Shown in pieces: positions 40,853 to 49,844 of a DNA stretch of 60,666 nucleotides. Each line of letters opens with the position of its first letter. The stretch's first letter is position 1. Position numbers and translations under genes: made by a program. The stretch is from Eubacteriales bacterium (GTDB taxonomy: Bacteria > Bacillota > Clostridia > Christensenellales > Aristaeellaceae): contig JAQWCW010000019.1 of the NCBI GenBank assembly GCA_028705775.1, positions 1 to 60,666 of the forward strand. Direction: 5' to 3'. Under the pieces are notes generated by a model. It was not told where the DNA came from, ran no database searches, and saw nothing but the letters and a program-made list of their open reading frames with translations.

Positions 40853-42352
40853 TTACTGAGCGGCGGGCGCTTCCGTAACGACAGCCTCGGTAGCAACGGT
40901 TTCAACCGCAGGAGCCTGCGCATTGGTCGTGAATGCCTGCATGATGTTGTTTACCATAACCATCGTATCCTCCGGAACAGCCGCCATGAAATTGGCGACG
41001 ACGCGCATTACGCCAACCTGAACGGCATTCTGCAGCGCAGTCAAATCCTCGGCGGGAATTTCGGAAGAGAAGGTGATAAGCTTCATTTCAGCGGTATCAA
41101 CGTTCGGAATGGTTTCTTCGGTAGGCGCTGCGCTAAAGAGCATGGACAGAGCGGTTTCGGTGGAATCCCCGATTCTGATGCCGACGCTCATATCAAGCGC
41201 GTTGTCCTTGAGGCTCAGATAAGCGGGCATTGAAAGCAGCTTCTGCGCCTTGCCGTCGGTTACTGAATACATGGCTTCCTCGCCGCTTATCTGCGCGACG
41301 CCGTCGGTAAGGTTGAGCATCATATCAAACTGCTCGGCGATGTTCATTCCGCTTACAAGCTCGTTATTCTCGTTAAAGGCGCCGATAGACACGTTGACGT
41401 TCACGGAAATATCGGAGGCGGAAATCACATCCGCGGTTGCGGACTTAATCGAGCCTTTGTAGAGCATTCCGCTTCCGTCGCGAATCATGCGGAAGGTGAA
41501 GTTCACGGTGTCGCCGTCAGTCTTTTTGGCGAAGCGGATGAATTCCTTATCACCAACAGAAATTGAAATGAAGGATACGCCCTCGCCGGAAATGCAGGTG
41601 AGCGTTTCCGTGAAATCGTATATCGCGCGGGTTTCCTCGCTCGTCCAGTACGCTACGATTTCATTCATCTTAGCCTGATATGCTTCGTTCGTTTTCATAT
41701 CGGCGAAAAAGCCGCTTGAAACGATGAGAGCGCGGAGGTTTTCATCGCTTTCGGCGCGCTTTACGAGCGTTTCCATCAGCTCGCATACCTTTGCGCCGGG
41801 AAGCGCCATTGTTGTTTTGGTTGTTCCTGCGTCATACTCGGCATCCTCAAAGGTGCCTTCCTCGGTCGTTGCAAGCGAAGCGTTTGCCTGCGCCCAAGCG
41901 GTGCAATCCTCGATGTAAGGCGTAAGAACTCCTAGAATCTCATTGAGCTTTGCGAGAATCCCCTCAAGCGCCTTTTCGTCAAACAGGCTCTGCGCCGCAG
42001 ACGTGTCAAAGACGAGCCCGATTTGGGAAAGCGCGTTGCTGGCAAGCAGGATTTTGTTATCGGTCATGTCAGCTTGCATGGTAAAGCAATCCTTGCTGTT
42101 AAGCACGGACTTGACAAGGAAGCTGTCCTCATCATACGAAGCCGTGAAGGAAATCGCGTCGATAAGCGCGCGGATGCCCTTTTCCGTTGCTTCATCAAGG
42201 GAAAACGCGCTCAAATCTCCGGCTTTCATGGAAAATTGCAGCTTCATCCTGTTCGGGGCTTCCGGCGCGGCGATTGCCGCGTCCTCCGCAAAGGAAACGG
42301 AGGCGGTAAGAAGCATTGCCAAAGCAAGCAAGAGTGAAATCAGTTTTTTCAT
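40853..42352 (-). CDS. Secreted protein of unknown function
   Basis: 499 residues with a clear signal peptide (MKKLISLLLALAMLLTASVSFA, cleavage after residue 22). The mature protein is rich in Ala, Thr and Asp/Glu, alternates beta-strand-like segments (VSFISISVGDKEFIRFAKK, ISVNVNVSIGAFNENNEL) with helices, and ends in an Ala/Pro/Val/Thr-rich tail. No lipobox, catalytic motif or sorting signal is visible. AGGAGGG precedes the ATG; a possible -10 TATAAT lies at 42426-42431 (minus). I do not recognise the family. Confidence 0.75.
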   Translation of the reverse strand: MKKLISLLLALAMLLTASVSFAEDAAIAAPEAPNRMKLQFSMKAGDLSAFSLDEATEKGIRALIDAISFTASYDEDSFLVKSVLNSKDCFTMQADMTDNKILLASNALSQIGLVFDTSAAQSLFDEKALEGILAKLNEILGVLTPYIEDCTAWAQANASLATTEEGTFEDAEYDAGTTKTTMALPGAKVCELMETLVKRAESDENLRALIVSSGFFADMKTNEAYQAKMNEIVAYWTSEETRAIYDFTETLTCISGEGVSFISISVGDKEFIRFAKKTDGDTVNFTFRMIRDGSGMLYKGSIKSATADVISASDISVNVNVSIGAFNENNELVSGMNIAEQFDMMLNLTDGVAQISGEEAMYSVTDGKAQKLLSMPAYLSLKDNALDMSVGIRIGDSTETALSMLFSAAPTEETIPNVDTAEMKLITFSSEIPAEDLTALQNAVQVGVMRVVANFMAAVPEDTMVMVNNIMQAFTTNAQAPAVETVATEAVVTEAPAAQ

Positions 42353-42507
42353 CAGGTTATGCCCTCCTATATTTTATATGCCTATGCAGAAGGCGGAATT
42401 CCTCCGGACTTCTGTCATACTTGGAATTATAGCGCAGCCTCTGCGCGTATCGGCGTTTAACCGCCTGAAGAATACAGTTCGGCGACCAAACTGTCACCGC
42501 GTTGCGC

Positions 42508-43257
42508 TCAGCGCCAGCGCAGAGTTCCGCGCGTTCTTACAAGATATTGATTCTTCTCGCCGAGTATTCGCGTTACGAGCGCGGGTTTCTGAAGGCTCAG
42601 GAAGCCCTTGTCCGGAACGCCGTCAATATCATATGCAGCCGAAAGCGCAAGCATAAAAGCAGCGTCGGCATTCGGAGAAGTCGGCTCCTCCGGAACGGGA
42701 AGGGCGAGCATTCGGGCGGGAGACTGCGGGTCAAGGATTAAAAGGAACTGCCCCTCGTCCTTTTCCGCGAGGCTCTTTCTCGCCTTTTCCGGCATATTCG
42801 CTTCGCCGTCGCGCAGCCCGAGCCGCACGGGGCTTCCGTTTGCCCGTACAAGGCATTTGGGCGTTTCGTCCTCAAGAAGCTCCTGAAGACCCACAGGAGA
42901 CTCGCCTGCCATATACGCCTGCGCAAGGCGGATTGCCTCCTGATACGGGCTTGCGGCGGGGGCGCTCGGCTTTTCAGCCTCGCGGCGCGGGGCGCGCAAA
43001 GCGTCGATATCGTCCCTCAGGCGGCGCTGGGAAACCGCAAGCGAGGAAAGCTGCGAATTCAGGCTTTCAACTTCGCGCATAAGCTCGGCGCGAACGCGCG
43101 CCGTCTTTCCCGCCTGAACAAGCATAAGCAGGATAAGCAAAAGCATGAGCGCCGCAACAGCTATAATGATATAGAGATTATTCTCCGAAGCAAATTTCTG
43201 CGCTTCATTGATAAAATCGCTGCCCGCGGTTATTTCGTCAAGTAGCAGAGAAAGCAT
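42508..43257 (-). CDS. Single-pass membrane protein with coiled coil, unknown function
   Basis: 249 residues. A membrane helix at about 30-50 (IIIAVAALMLLLILLMLV) is followed by a coiled coil (VRAELMREVESLNSQLSSLAVSQRRLRDDIDAL) and a Pro/Ala-rich hinge. A C-terminal globular domain of about 130 residues begins PYQEAIRLAQAYMAG. ATG 43257 is chosen for its AGGTGG site; the in-frame start at 43356 is upstream of a good promoter at 43282-43310. Family not recognised. Confidence 0.72.
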   Translation of the reverse strand: MLSLLLDEITAGSDFINEAQKFASENNLYIIIAVAALMLLLILLMLVQAGKTARVRAELMREVESLNSQLSSLAVSQRRLRDDIDALRAPRREAEKPSAPAASPYQEAIRLAQAYMAGESPVGLQELLEDETPKCLVRANGSPVRLGLRDGEANMPEKARKSLAEKDEGQFLLILDPQSPARMLALPVPEEPTSPNADAAFMLALSAAYDIDGVPDKGFLSLQKPALVTRILGEKNQYLVRTRGTLRWR

Positions 43258-43281
43258 TCCGCGCCACCTCTTTTCACAAAT

Positions 43282-43310
43282 ATTATATCCTATCCACATA
43301 TCAATAGCAA
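43282..43310 (-). promoter_or_regulatory. Promoter of the coiled-coil membrane protein gene
   Basis: Minus strand: -35 TTGCTA at 43305-43310, 17-base spacer, -10 TATAAT at 43282-43287. Confidence 0.7.
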
Positions 43311-43350
43311 GGAGAACACGGGAAAAACAAAGCCGACTGAAAACCCGATA

Positions 43351-43379
43351 TTGCAATGCCCGCTGTCATCTGATAAACT
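43351..43379 (+). promoter_or_regulatory. Promoter of the sodium:solute symporter gene
   Basis: -35 TTGCAA at 43351-43356, 17-base spacer, -10 TAAACT at 43374-43379. Two adjacent hairpins follow in the leader at 43394-43409 (GGTCTC/GAGACC) and 43411-43426 (CCGCGC/GCGCGG). Confidence 0.6.
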
Positions 43380-43452
43380 TTACTTTGTAGTCGGTCTCAA
43401 AGGAGACCACCGCGCGATTGCGCGGTAGTAGTATGGAAGGGTGGACTTACAC

Positions 43453-44964
43453 ATGGAATATGTCGTTTTGGTGCTGTACATTCTCATGCTCGTCGCTGTT
43501 CTGATAACAACGGCGAAAAAGAACCTTTCGCTCAATGAATTTCTTTTAGGCGGGCGGAATATCGGCCCGTGGATGAGCGCATTTTCCTACGGCGCGTCCT
43601 ATTTCTCCGCCGTTATTATAATAGGCTATGCCGGCTCGATGGGCTGGAACTACGGAGCAGCCGCAACTTGGGCGGGAATCGGCAACGCCATAATCGGCTC
43701 GCTTCTTGCATGGAGATTCCTTGCAAAGCCCGCGCGCTCGATGGGCGAGCGCCTGTCGGTAACTACAATCCCTGAATTTTTCGAGAAAAGATACTCGTCA
43801 AAAGCGCTCAAGATTTTTGCCGCGCTTTTGATTTTTGTATTTCTGATTCCCTACTCCGCCTCCGTTTACAAGGGGCTTGGGATGATGTTCAAGATTGCGC
43901 TGGGCATTGACTACACTTGGTGCGTAATCGGAATAGCGCTGCTTGCGGGCGCGTACCTTTTCTTCGGCGGCTATAAGGCTACGGCGATAACCGACTTCGT
44001 TCAGGGAATAATCATGCTTTTCGGGATTATCGCCATTTTCCTTTTCGTAATATTCGGCGGGGCGGGCGGAATTTCCGCGGGGCTTGAAAAGCTCGGCGAC
44101 GCGGCAATCGGCGGCCCTGAAATGAACACGCTGTTCTACGGCGGGCAGGATAAGTGGGGGCTGATTTCCAACATCATTCTGACCTCGTTCGGCGTATGGG
44201 GAATGCCGCAGATGGTGCATAAATTCTTCGCAATCAAGGATACGAAAAGCGTAAAGCACGCGACAATCATTTCTACGGTGTTTGCCCTCATCATCGCCGG
44301 AGGCGCGTACTTCATGGGCGGCTTCGGGCGCGTTATTCTTGCAAGAATAACCGACCCCGCTACCGGTGAAACCCTGCACGCAATGGTTGAAAGCGGCGCG
44401 ATGGCAAAGGACGCGATAATGCCGACAATCTTCGTTTCCGACGTTGTCGGAATGCCTCCCGCGCTAATCGGTCTGCTTATCGTGCTGCTCCTTTCCGCGA
44501 GCATTTCAACGCTTACAGGACTTGTGCTTGCCTCCTCCTCCGTTATAACGCTTGACCTTGTCGGAAGCGCCGCGCCGAAAATGAAGCAGCAGAGCCTTAC
44601 GCTGCTCATGCGCGTGCTCTGCCTCGTGTTCGTAGCGCTTTCGCTCGTTATAAACTTCACCATGCAGGATACGCCAATCATGAGCCTTATGAGCCTTTCG
44701 TGGGGCACGCTTGCAGGAGCGTTCCTCGCGCCCTTCCTCTACGGGCTTGTATGGAAGGGCGTAACAAAGGCGGGCGCATATGCCGGAATCATTTCCGGAG
44801 CGCTGATTTCCGTTGTTCCTCCGCTCATTATGGGTATGTCCGTCGCGCCCAGCAGCGGCGCAATAGCAATCCTTTCGGGGCTTGTCATTGTTCCCGTCGT
44901 GAGCCTGCTCACGCCTAAAACGAAGTTCTCCGACGAGCGTATGCGCGAAGTATTCGGAAAGTAA
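43453..44964 (+). CDS. Sodium:solute symporter family transporter
   Basis: 503 residues with about 13 membrane helices. SSS-family features include LNEFLLGGRNIGPWMSAFSYGASYFSA near the first helices and GWNYGAAATWAGIGNA, a helix-7 to helix-8 region with TSFGVWGMPQMVHKFFAIKD, and SASISTLTGLVLASSS, where Ser/Thr residues bind Na+. The closest named type is the proline/pantothenate group, but the substrate cannot be assigned. ATG 43453 is preferred because GGAAGGGTGG precedes it; GTG 43441 lies in that site. Monocistronic, with its own terminator. Confidence 0.92.
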   Translation: MEYVVLVLYILMLVAVLITTAKKNLSLNEFLLGGRNIGPWMSAFSYGASYFSAVIIIGYAGSMGWNYGAAATWAGIGNAIIGSLLAWRFLAKPARSMGERLSVTTIPEFFEKRYSSKALKIFAALLIFVFLIPYSASVYKGLGMMFKIALGIDYTWCVIGIALLAGAYLFFGGYKATAITDFVQGIIMLFGIIAIFLFVIFGGAGGISAGLEKLGDAAIGGPEMNTLFYGGQDKWGLISNIILTSFGVWGMPQMVHKFFAIKDTKSVKHATIISTVFALIIAGGAYFMGGFGRVILARITDPATGETLHAMVESGAMAKDAIMPTIFVSDVVGMPPALIGLLIVLLLSASISTLTGLVLASSSVITLDLVGSAAPKMKQQSLTLLMRVLCLVFVALSLVINFTMQDTPIMSLMSLSWGTLAGAFLAPFLYGLVWKGVTKAGAYAGIISGALISVVPPLIMGMSVAPSSGAIAILSGLVIVPVVSLLTPKTKFSDERMREVFGK

Positions 44965-44977
44965 CACAAATACGCAC

Positions 44978-45025
44978 AAGACCCTCTCCCGCAGGCATAT
45001 CCTGTAGCGGAGAGGGTCTTTTTAT
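44978..45025 (+). terminator. Terminator of the symporter gene
   Basis: AAGACCCTCTCCCGC pairs with GCGGAGAGGGTCTT and is followed by TTTTT. Confidence 0.88.
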
Positions 45026-45071
45026 ATCACGGACGGGCTTGCGCCGCGAGGCGCCGAAAGGAGCAAGATAT

Positions 45072-45767
45072 ATGTATAACGATTATGACGGCAGGCGGGA
45101 AAGAGAAAGATGCGATTACCCGCGCCAAAGAGCCGACTATCTATTACCCAGAATCGTATGGCGGCAGGAGGTAAGAGCGCACGAAACGGCGGTAGCGCTA
45201 AGCGGCATCGTCCTGCCGGACGGCTGCTGCTGCCCCGCAGCCCTTCGCGCAATCGAAACCCGCTGCGCCTATGCCCGCGCGGAGATTTCGGAGGGTTGCG
45301 GTGGCTTGGAGGTATGCTTCACAGCGCCGGTATGCCTGCGTGTTTGCTCATGCGACGGGCGTCAGTATGCGATAAACGCCTATGCGTCCGCCTGTATAAA
45401 GCTTTGCGCGGGAAGGATTCCGCTCCCGCAATGCGCGGAATATGCGATAGTCCCGTGCTTCCGAATTTACAAGCAAGTCGAAATAGAAAACGGCGAAACG
45501 GAGGTTTGCGCAAGCGTATGCGCTGAGCTTTTCGCCATAAAATGCGAGGCGACAGCCTGCGGCTGCAATCCCCCAAGACCCCGCTGCCCCGAACTGCCGC
45601 TTTACCCGCAGCTGCCCATGCCCGACTGCTGCGATAGAATCCCGAAAAGACCCGTTATATGCCCGCCGCCCGCAGTAAGGCGCTGCAGCGACAGCTGCGA
45701 CGGATGCGAAAGACCTCAGCCGAAAAAGCAATGCTATACCGGCTGCCTTCGCGAGTTTTTCAGATAA
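45072..45767 (+). CDS. Cysteine-rich protein of unknown function
   Basis: 231 residues with 28 cysteines (12 percent) and no signal peptide or membrane helix. The head is basic and acidic (MYNDYDGRRERERC); the middle is beta-rich with hydrophobic Cys-spaced segments (GLEVCFTAPVCLRVCSC, CAEYAIVPCFRIYKQVEI, EVCASVCAELFAIKC); the tail is Pro/Cys-rich. AAAGGAGC precedes ATG 45072. The style resembles spore-coat or exosporium proteins, which are built from Cys-rich cytoplasmic proteins without signals, but I cannot name a family. It ends directly against the convergent DUF554 gene. Confidence 0.72.
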   Translation: MYNDYDGRRERERCDYPRQRADYLLPRIVWRQEVRAHETAVALSGIVLPDGCCCPAALRAIETRCAYARAEISEGCGGLEVCFTAPVCLRVCSCDGRQYAINAYASACIKLCAGRIPLPQCAEYAIVPCFRIYKQVEIENGETEVCASVCAELFAIKCEATACGCNPPRPRCPELPLYPQLPMPDCCDRIPKRPVICPPPAVRRCSDSCDGCERPQPKKQCYTGCLREFFR

Positions 45768-46478
45768 TCAGCCGACGAGGGATGAAATCCAGTTATAGAC
45801 AGGCAAAACGAGCGCGGGCATAAAGATACCCGGAAGCATATCGCCGACGGGTATCTTTTCTTTGCGAATCTGAAGCAGATTAAGCCCTACGCCGATTATC
45901 ATAATCCCTCCGGCAGCGCTCATTTCCGCTATCAGCTCCTGCGTGAATATAGGCGCAATCAGCTGACCCAGAAGCGCAATCGCGCCCTGATACGCAAGCA
46001 CGGCAAGCGCGGAAAGCATAACGCCTATTCCCATAGAGCCTGCGAAAATCATCGCGCAGACTCCGTCAAGAACGGATTTTGCAATCAGCGTCGAGTTATC
46101 GCCGCGTATTCCGCTGTCAAGCGAGCCGACAATCGCCATAGCGCCGACGCAGAAAACGAGCGTTGCGGTTACGAAGCCGTTTGCAAAGCCTGAGCCTTCG
46201 CTGTTTCCGGCAAGCCTTTTCTGCGCGTATTCGCCCAAGCTGTCAAGGTGCTTTTCGATTCCGATTAAGCCGCCCAGAAGCGCGCCCAAGACGACGGAAA
46301 TAATCGTAATAGTTATATCGCTCGTTTTAAGCGCGCCGGATATTCCGATTACGACAACGCATATTGCCGAAGCGGACATGACTGCTTCCCGAACGCGCCG
46401 CGAAAAGCCCTTGCCGATAAGACAGCCAAGGGCGGAGCCCAGAATAATCGCACCGACATTGATTAAAACGCCAATCAT
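45768..46478 (-). CDS. DUF554 membrane protein
   Basis: 236 residues, about seven hydrophobic helices. The opening GVLINVGAIILGSALGCLIG, LGALLGGLIGIEKHLDSLGE and the conserved FCVGAMAIVGSLDSGIRGD and SVLDGVCAMIFA are hallmarks of the family (B. subtilis YdfK/YqgA-like), probable transporters of unknown substrate. Its stop codon abuts that of the convergent Cys-rich gene with no base between, so no terminator can lie between them. Confidence 0.9.
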   Translation of the reverse strand: MIGVLINVGAIILGSALGCLIGKGFSRRVREAVMSASAICVVVIGISGALKTSDITITIISVVLGALLGGLIGIEKHLDSLGEYAQKRLAGNSEGSGFANGFVTATLVFCVGAMAIVGSLDSGIRGDNSTLIAKSVLDGVCAMIFAGSMGIGVMLSALAVLAYQGAIALLGQLIAPIFTQELIAEMSAAGGIMIIGVGLNLLQIRKEKIPVGDMLPGIFMPALVLPVYNWISSLVG

Positions 46479-46535
46479 CGCTAATCACCCGCAAACAGAT
46501 TTAAAGAAAAGCTGCGCCGAAAACCGGCGCATAGA

Positions 46536-46570
46536 GAAAAGCCGCTCAAAGGACAAGCCTTGAGCGGCAG
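46536..46570 (-). terminator. Terminator of the rplU-prp-rpmA operon
   Basis: Minus strand: GCCGCTCAAGG pairs with CCTTTGAGCGGC and is followed by TTTTCT, 17 bases after the rpmA stop. Confidence 0.85.
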
Positions 46571-46586
46571 TTAATTTTAGGCTTAA

Positions 46587-46889
46587 TTACTGAGCGAGAG
46601 CCTGCTCGGCAGTCTCAGGATGGATGCTGACCTGCTTCTTGTCGCGACCAAGGCGCTCGAAGCGGACAATTCCGTCCTGCTTTGCGTAAAGGGTGTCATC
46701 GCTGCCAATGCCGACATTCAGACCCGGATGGATATGAGTGCCGCGCTGACGAACGAGAATGTTACCAGCCAGAACGAACTGACCGTCCTGACGCTTCGGT
46801 CCAAGGCGTTTGCTTTCGCTGTCACGCCCGTTACGGGTAGAACCAACGCCCTTCTTGTGAGCGAAGAGCTGAAGATTGAGTTTCAACAT
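46587..46889 (-). CDS. rpmA: 50S ribosomal protein L27
   Basis: 100 residues. The N-terminus [14 protein letters not shown] holds the LQLF-A cleavage motif of Firmicutes L27; the protease Prp removes the first nine residues and exposes the tail that reaches the peptidyl transferase centre. GGEAGC 7 bases before ATG 46889 is read as GGAGGC; an upstream in-frame ATG lies inside prp. [19 protein letters not shown] and the C-terminal [15 protein letters not shown] are typical. Confidence 0.96.
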   Translation of the reverse strand: MLKLNLQLFAHKKGVGSTRNGRDSESKRLGPKRQDGQFVLAGNILVRQRGTHIHPGLNVGIGSDDTLYAKQDGIVRFERLGRDKKQVSIHPETAEQALAQ

Positions 46890-46914
46890 AGCGTTCTGCC
46901 TCCACTTTACAAAT

Positions 46915-47253
46915 TCAGATAATCGATTCGGTATACCGCACATACTTTGGATACTCATCTGCGATAGACCTTACGCCGGTGAGAAGATAAGCCATAAGCA
47001 GCTTAAAGCCGCTTTCCTGCTTGGAATCGAGAGCTTTCGGCAATATCGCCCGAAGGAAGCCTTTTGCATCGTCCACGGTTACATCCATAACGATTTGAAG
47101 CTGAGCCTCGGCGGTATTGACAAGCGTTTGCGTCAGCACGGAAACCGCGCTGCATACAATATCGCTCCCCGCGCTTTTATAGCCCGAATGCCCGCTGCAC
47201 TCAAAGCCGAGCGCTCTCCCGTTCTCATCACGGCAGCAAGTAAAAGTAATCAT
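46915..47253 (-). CDS. prp: Ribosomal-processing cysteine protease Prp
   Basis: 112 residues. Catalytic His and Cys lie in [18 protein letters not shown] (near 22 and 34). It cleaves the N-terminal extension of L27, encoded next. Its ATG overlaps the rplU stop in TGATG, and rpmA begins 25 bases after it. Confidence 0.95.
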   Translation of the reverse strand: MITFTCCRDENGRALGFECSGHSGYKSAGSDIVCSAVSVLTQTLVNTAEAQLQIVMDVTVDDAKGFLRAILPKALDSKQESGFKLLMAYLLTGVRSIADEYPKYVRYTESII

Positions 47254-47561
47254 CAGCCGACGACAGAAGTGATTTCAACTTTCGTGTAGTTCTGACGATG
47301 GCCGGTCTTGCGGTCAAAATTCTTCTTGGACTTATACTTGCCGATATAAATCTTCTCGCCCTTTACCTGAGCGACAATCTTTCCCTCGACCTTAGCGCCG
47401 TCCACATTGGGGGTTCCGATTTTCACGCCCTCGTCTCCGCCGAGCATGAGAACATCGAAAGAAACGGTGGAATCATTATCCTGCGCAATCTTTTCCACAT
47501 AGATTACGTCGCCCTGGGAAACACGGTACTGTTTGCCGCCAGTAGCAATCACTGCGTACAC
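47253..47561 (-). CDS. rplU: 50S ribosomal protein L21
   Basis: 102 residues: YAVIATGGKQYRVSQGD at the start, KYKSKKNFDRKTGHRQNYT near the rRNA-binding C-terminus. The start is GTG 47561, 8 bases after AAGGAGG; another GTG at 47570 lies within the binding site. First gene of the rplU-prp-rpmA operon. Confidence 0.96.
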   Translation of the reverse strand: MYAVIATGGKQYRVSQGDVIYVEKIAQDNDSTVSFDVLMLGGDEGVKIGTPNVDGAKVEGKIVAQVKGEKIYIGKYKSKKNFDRKTGHRQNYTKVEITSVVG

Positions 47562-47570
47562 AGGCAGCAC

Positions 47571-47645
47571 CTCCTTAAAAAATCTCGCCGAAGCCGGGCA
47601 GCGGCATTTAACCGCATTTGGCAGCCCTGTTCGAGCGGCTTACCG
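47571..47645 (-). ncRNA. Candidate L21 leader (autoregulatory 5' UTR of rplU)
   Basis: The transcribed leader between the promoter and rplU folds into nested stems. Its core contains GGCTGCCAAATGCGG and CCGCTGCCCGGC, resembling the Firmicutes L21 leader that lets excess L21 repress its own operon. The match is from memory of that motif and was not scored with a covariance model. Confidence 0.6.
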
Positions 47646-47649
47646 AAGA

Positions 47650-47678
47650 AAGATAACACAAGCCGAAGAAAAAGTCAA
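47650..47678 (-). promoter_or_regulatory. Promoter of rplU-prp-rpmA
   Basis: Minus strand: -35 TTGACT at 47673-47678, 17-base spacer, extended -10 TGTTATCTT with the box at 47650-47655. Confidence 0.75.
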
Positions 47679-47843
47679 TATATATTATCCCTTTTTGCTA
47701 AGCGTTTGCGCTGTTTTCGGCAATTTCAGGCGCTTATGCCGCAATATAACGCAAAAGCGCGTTTATACGCCGCTTGGGAGTGAAGGGAAACGCCCGCCGC
47801 AATATAAGCAAGCATAAAGCTCCTGCCCCGCTACTCCCGCCTG

Positions 47844-48185
47844 CTAAACCGTCAAAGCGGCGATTACATCCTCATAATCCTTCGTTACCGACGCCAACAG
47901 CTCGCCCGCGTTTTCAAGGCTGCCGCGCCTTAAAAGCTCGACAAGCGGGAACAGGTCGTCGTAAAGCCTACCGAGGCTCAGGTTTCCGACGATACCCTTG
48001 AGCGCGTGCGCCGATGAAAATGCCGCCGCCGCGTCGCCCTTGGCTATCGCCTCGCACATCAGGCTGAAATTTATATCGCTTTTGAATTTCATCAAAAACT
48101 GCTCGTATTTTTCCGCATTGCCGCCAAAGCGGGTTATTCCCTCGCTTACGTTAATCCCTGCTTTTGAGAGTTTGTATCGGTTCAT
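47844..48185 (-). CDS. HPt phosphotransfer protein
   Basis: 113 residues. A four-helix HPt domain with the phosphoacceptor His in SAHALKGIVGNLSL near residue 60. It should pass phosphoryl groups between receiver domains of the hybrid kinases encoded upstream in the same operon. Its start overlaps the end of the GGDEF gene by 35 bases; GAGGG precedes the ATG. It is the last gene of the signalling operon. Confidence 0.9.
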   Translation of the reverse strand: MNRYKLSKAGINVSEGITRFGGNAEKYEQFLMKFKSDINFSLMCEAIAKGDAAAAFSSAHALKGIVGNLSLGRLYDDLFPLVELLRRGSLENAGELLASVTKDYEDVIAALTV

Positions 48186-49770
48186 TCATTTCCCTCAATT
48201 TTGCCACGCGCTTCTGCGCTCTGGTATGATTTTTATGCTTTGCGCCGTACATACGCTCGTCCGCGTGATGCACCATCGTATCAATATCTCCATAATCGGA
48301 ATACCGCGCGTGACCGATTGATATACCGCTCATGATATGATGCGAGTCAACGACGAATTCCTTTTTGAAGCTTTCCTTGATGGACTTTTCGCAGGCGGTT
48401 ATGTTCTTTTCCGTCGTGTCGCCCTCGCCTATCATCAGCAGCTCGTCGCCGCTCAAACGGCCAAGGAAGCGTATGCTGCCCTTAATCTCCCGCTTGAGCC
48501 TTTCGGCTATCAGCATAAGGAATTCATCGCCCGCGTCATGACCGTAGCAGTCGTTAATATCCTTGAAATGGTCTATATCCATGTAAAGTATAAAAAAGTC
48601 GCGCTTGGTATTCGCATACGCCTCCGCAAGCTCAGAAAGCACCTCAAAGGTTTTGCGGCGATTAGGAAGCCCTGTCAGCGTATCAATGTAGGCAAGCCGC
48701 CTGTACTGCTCCTGAAGCCTGCTCAAAAGGGTTATATCGCGAAGGGAGATAACCGTGCCGAGATAGTCCTTCTGCTTGTCGCGTATTATGGAAGCCGACA
48801 TCAGGAGGCGTTTCTCCGCGCCTTCGCTGCCGACAGAAAGCTCCGTATCGTTCAGTGAATCGCCTTTTTTCAGCGCCTCGGCAATCGCCTTGCGGTACTG
48901 CCCGTCCCCGATATAGTCGGAAAGCTTTGCGCCTATCAGCTTATAGGTTACCGTTGAAAGCAGCTTTGCGCAGGCGTTGTTGCAGTAAAGAACCTCTCCG
49001 TCCTCGTCTATGACCATAACGGCGTCCGTAGTAAGCTCGATTATATCGCGGTCAGCGATAACACGGTTGACATTGAACAGGTCAAACCGAATGATTATAA
49101 GGAAATAACCCGCGCCGAAAACGCTTGTGCAGATACTTGCGACGGCGGGGAGAACAGGCGACGTGAGCGGAAGCAGCACGTCGGTAAGCGCGCCTAGAAC
49201 TATCGTAAGCGCGTCAAGCAACACAAAGCCCATAGCCAGCTGCTTTTTCAGGCGATGCTTCACCTCGGACGACCAGCGCATGAGCAGATAAAAGGCGAAG
49301 GCGAAATACGAAACGAGATAGGTAAGATACACCCAGAGCGCCTGATTTGACGGGGTGTTTACATAAGTCCATTGCCCCGCCGCGCTGCTTCTTACAAAGC
49401 CGACGGCAAGGCTTGTCGTATTGCCGAACAGGTTATACGCAAGAATTGCAAGCGGAATTCCCCAGAATATGATTTGCGGAAGCGGCTTTGACATTTTTAC
49501 GTTAATGCCCGTAAGAACGATGAAATAATACACCGTTACAGCCACAAAGCCCGTCCAGCCTATCGCGGCAAGATGATGCCAGAACCAAAGCGCCGCCTGC
49601 GTTTCGGCGCTGAAGAAAAAAGCATAGCAAAAATTCCACCAGCCGAGGGCGGAAAGCACGAGAAACGAATATAAATTAAGCTGCGATTTGCGAATACGCG
49701 TAAGGCAATAAATGCCGCCTATAAGGAAGGAAGTTGCAAGCGCAATCGATATTACAGATAAAGCGTTCAC
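48151..49770 (-). CDS. 7TM-PAS-GGDEF signalling protein
   Basis: 539 residues. Seven membrane helices (about 1-220) of the histidine-kinase 7TM sensor type, a PAS domain (about 245-360, LTTDAVMVIDEDGEVLYCNNACAKLL) and a GGDEF domain (about 370-520) opening with DTLTGLPNRR. The active-site loop reads SGDEL rather than GGDEF, so cyclase activity is possible but not certain; the metal-binding Asp in YMDIDHFKDIND is present. GTG 49770 is chosen because AAAGGAG lies 8 bases before it. Its promoter is not obvious; it follows the hybrid kinase by 74 bases and is probably co-transcribed. Confidence 0.85.
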   Translation of the reverse strand: MNALSVISIALATSFLIGGIYCLTRIRKSQLNLYSFLVLSALGWWNFCYAFFFSAETQAALWFWHHLAAIGWTGFVAVTVYYFIVLTGINVKMSKPLPQIIFWGIPLAILAYNLFGNTTSLAVGFVRSSAAGQWTYVNTPSNQALWVYLTYLVSYFAFAFYLLMRWSSEVKHRLKKQLAMGFVLLDALTIVLGALTDVLLPLTSPVLPAVASICTSVFGAGYFLIIIRFDLFNVNRVIADRDIIELTTDAVMVIDEDGEVLYCNNACAKLLSTVTYKLIGAKLSDYIGDGQYRKAIAEALKKGDSLNDTELSVGSEGAEKRLLMSASIIRDKQKDYLGTVISLRDITLLSRLQEQYRRLAYIDTLTGLPNRRKTFEVLSELAEAYANTKRDFFILYMDIDHFKDINDCYGHDAGDEFLMLIAERLKREIKGSIRFLGRLSGDELLMIGEGDTTEKNITACEKSIKESFKKEFVVDSHHIMSGISIGHARYSDYGDIDTMVHHADERMYGAKHKNHTRAQKRVAKLREMNEPIQTLKSRD

Positions 49771-49844
49771 CGATTGTTCTCCTTTCCTGCAGCCTCGCAA
49801 GCGAGCGCCTTAATACTTTCGCGCCCATGCTGCTTATTCCTGCT

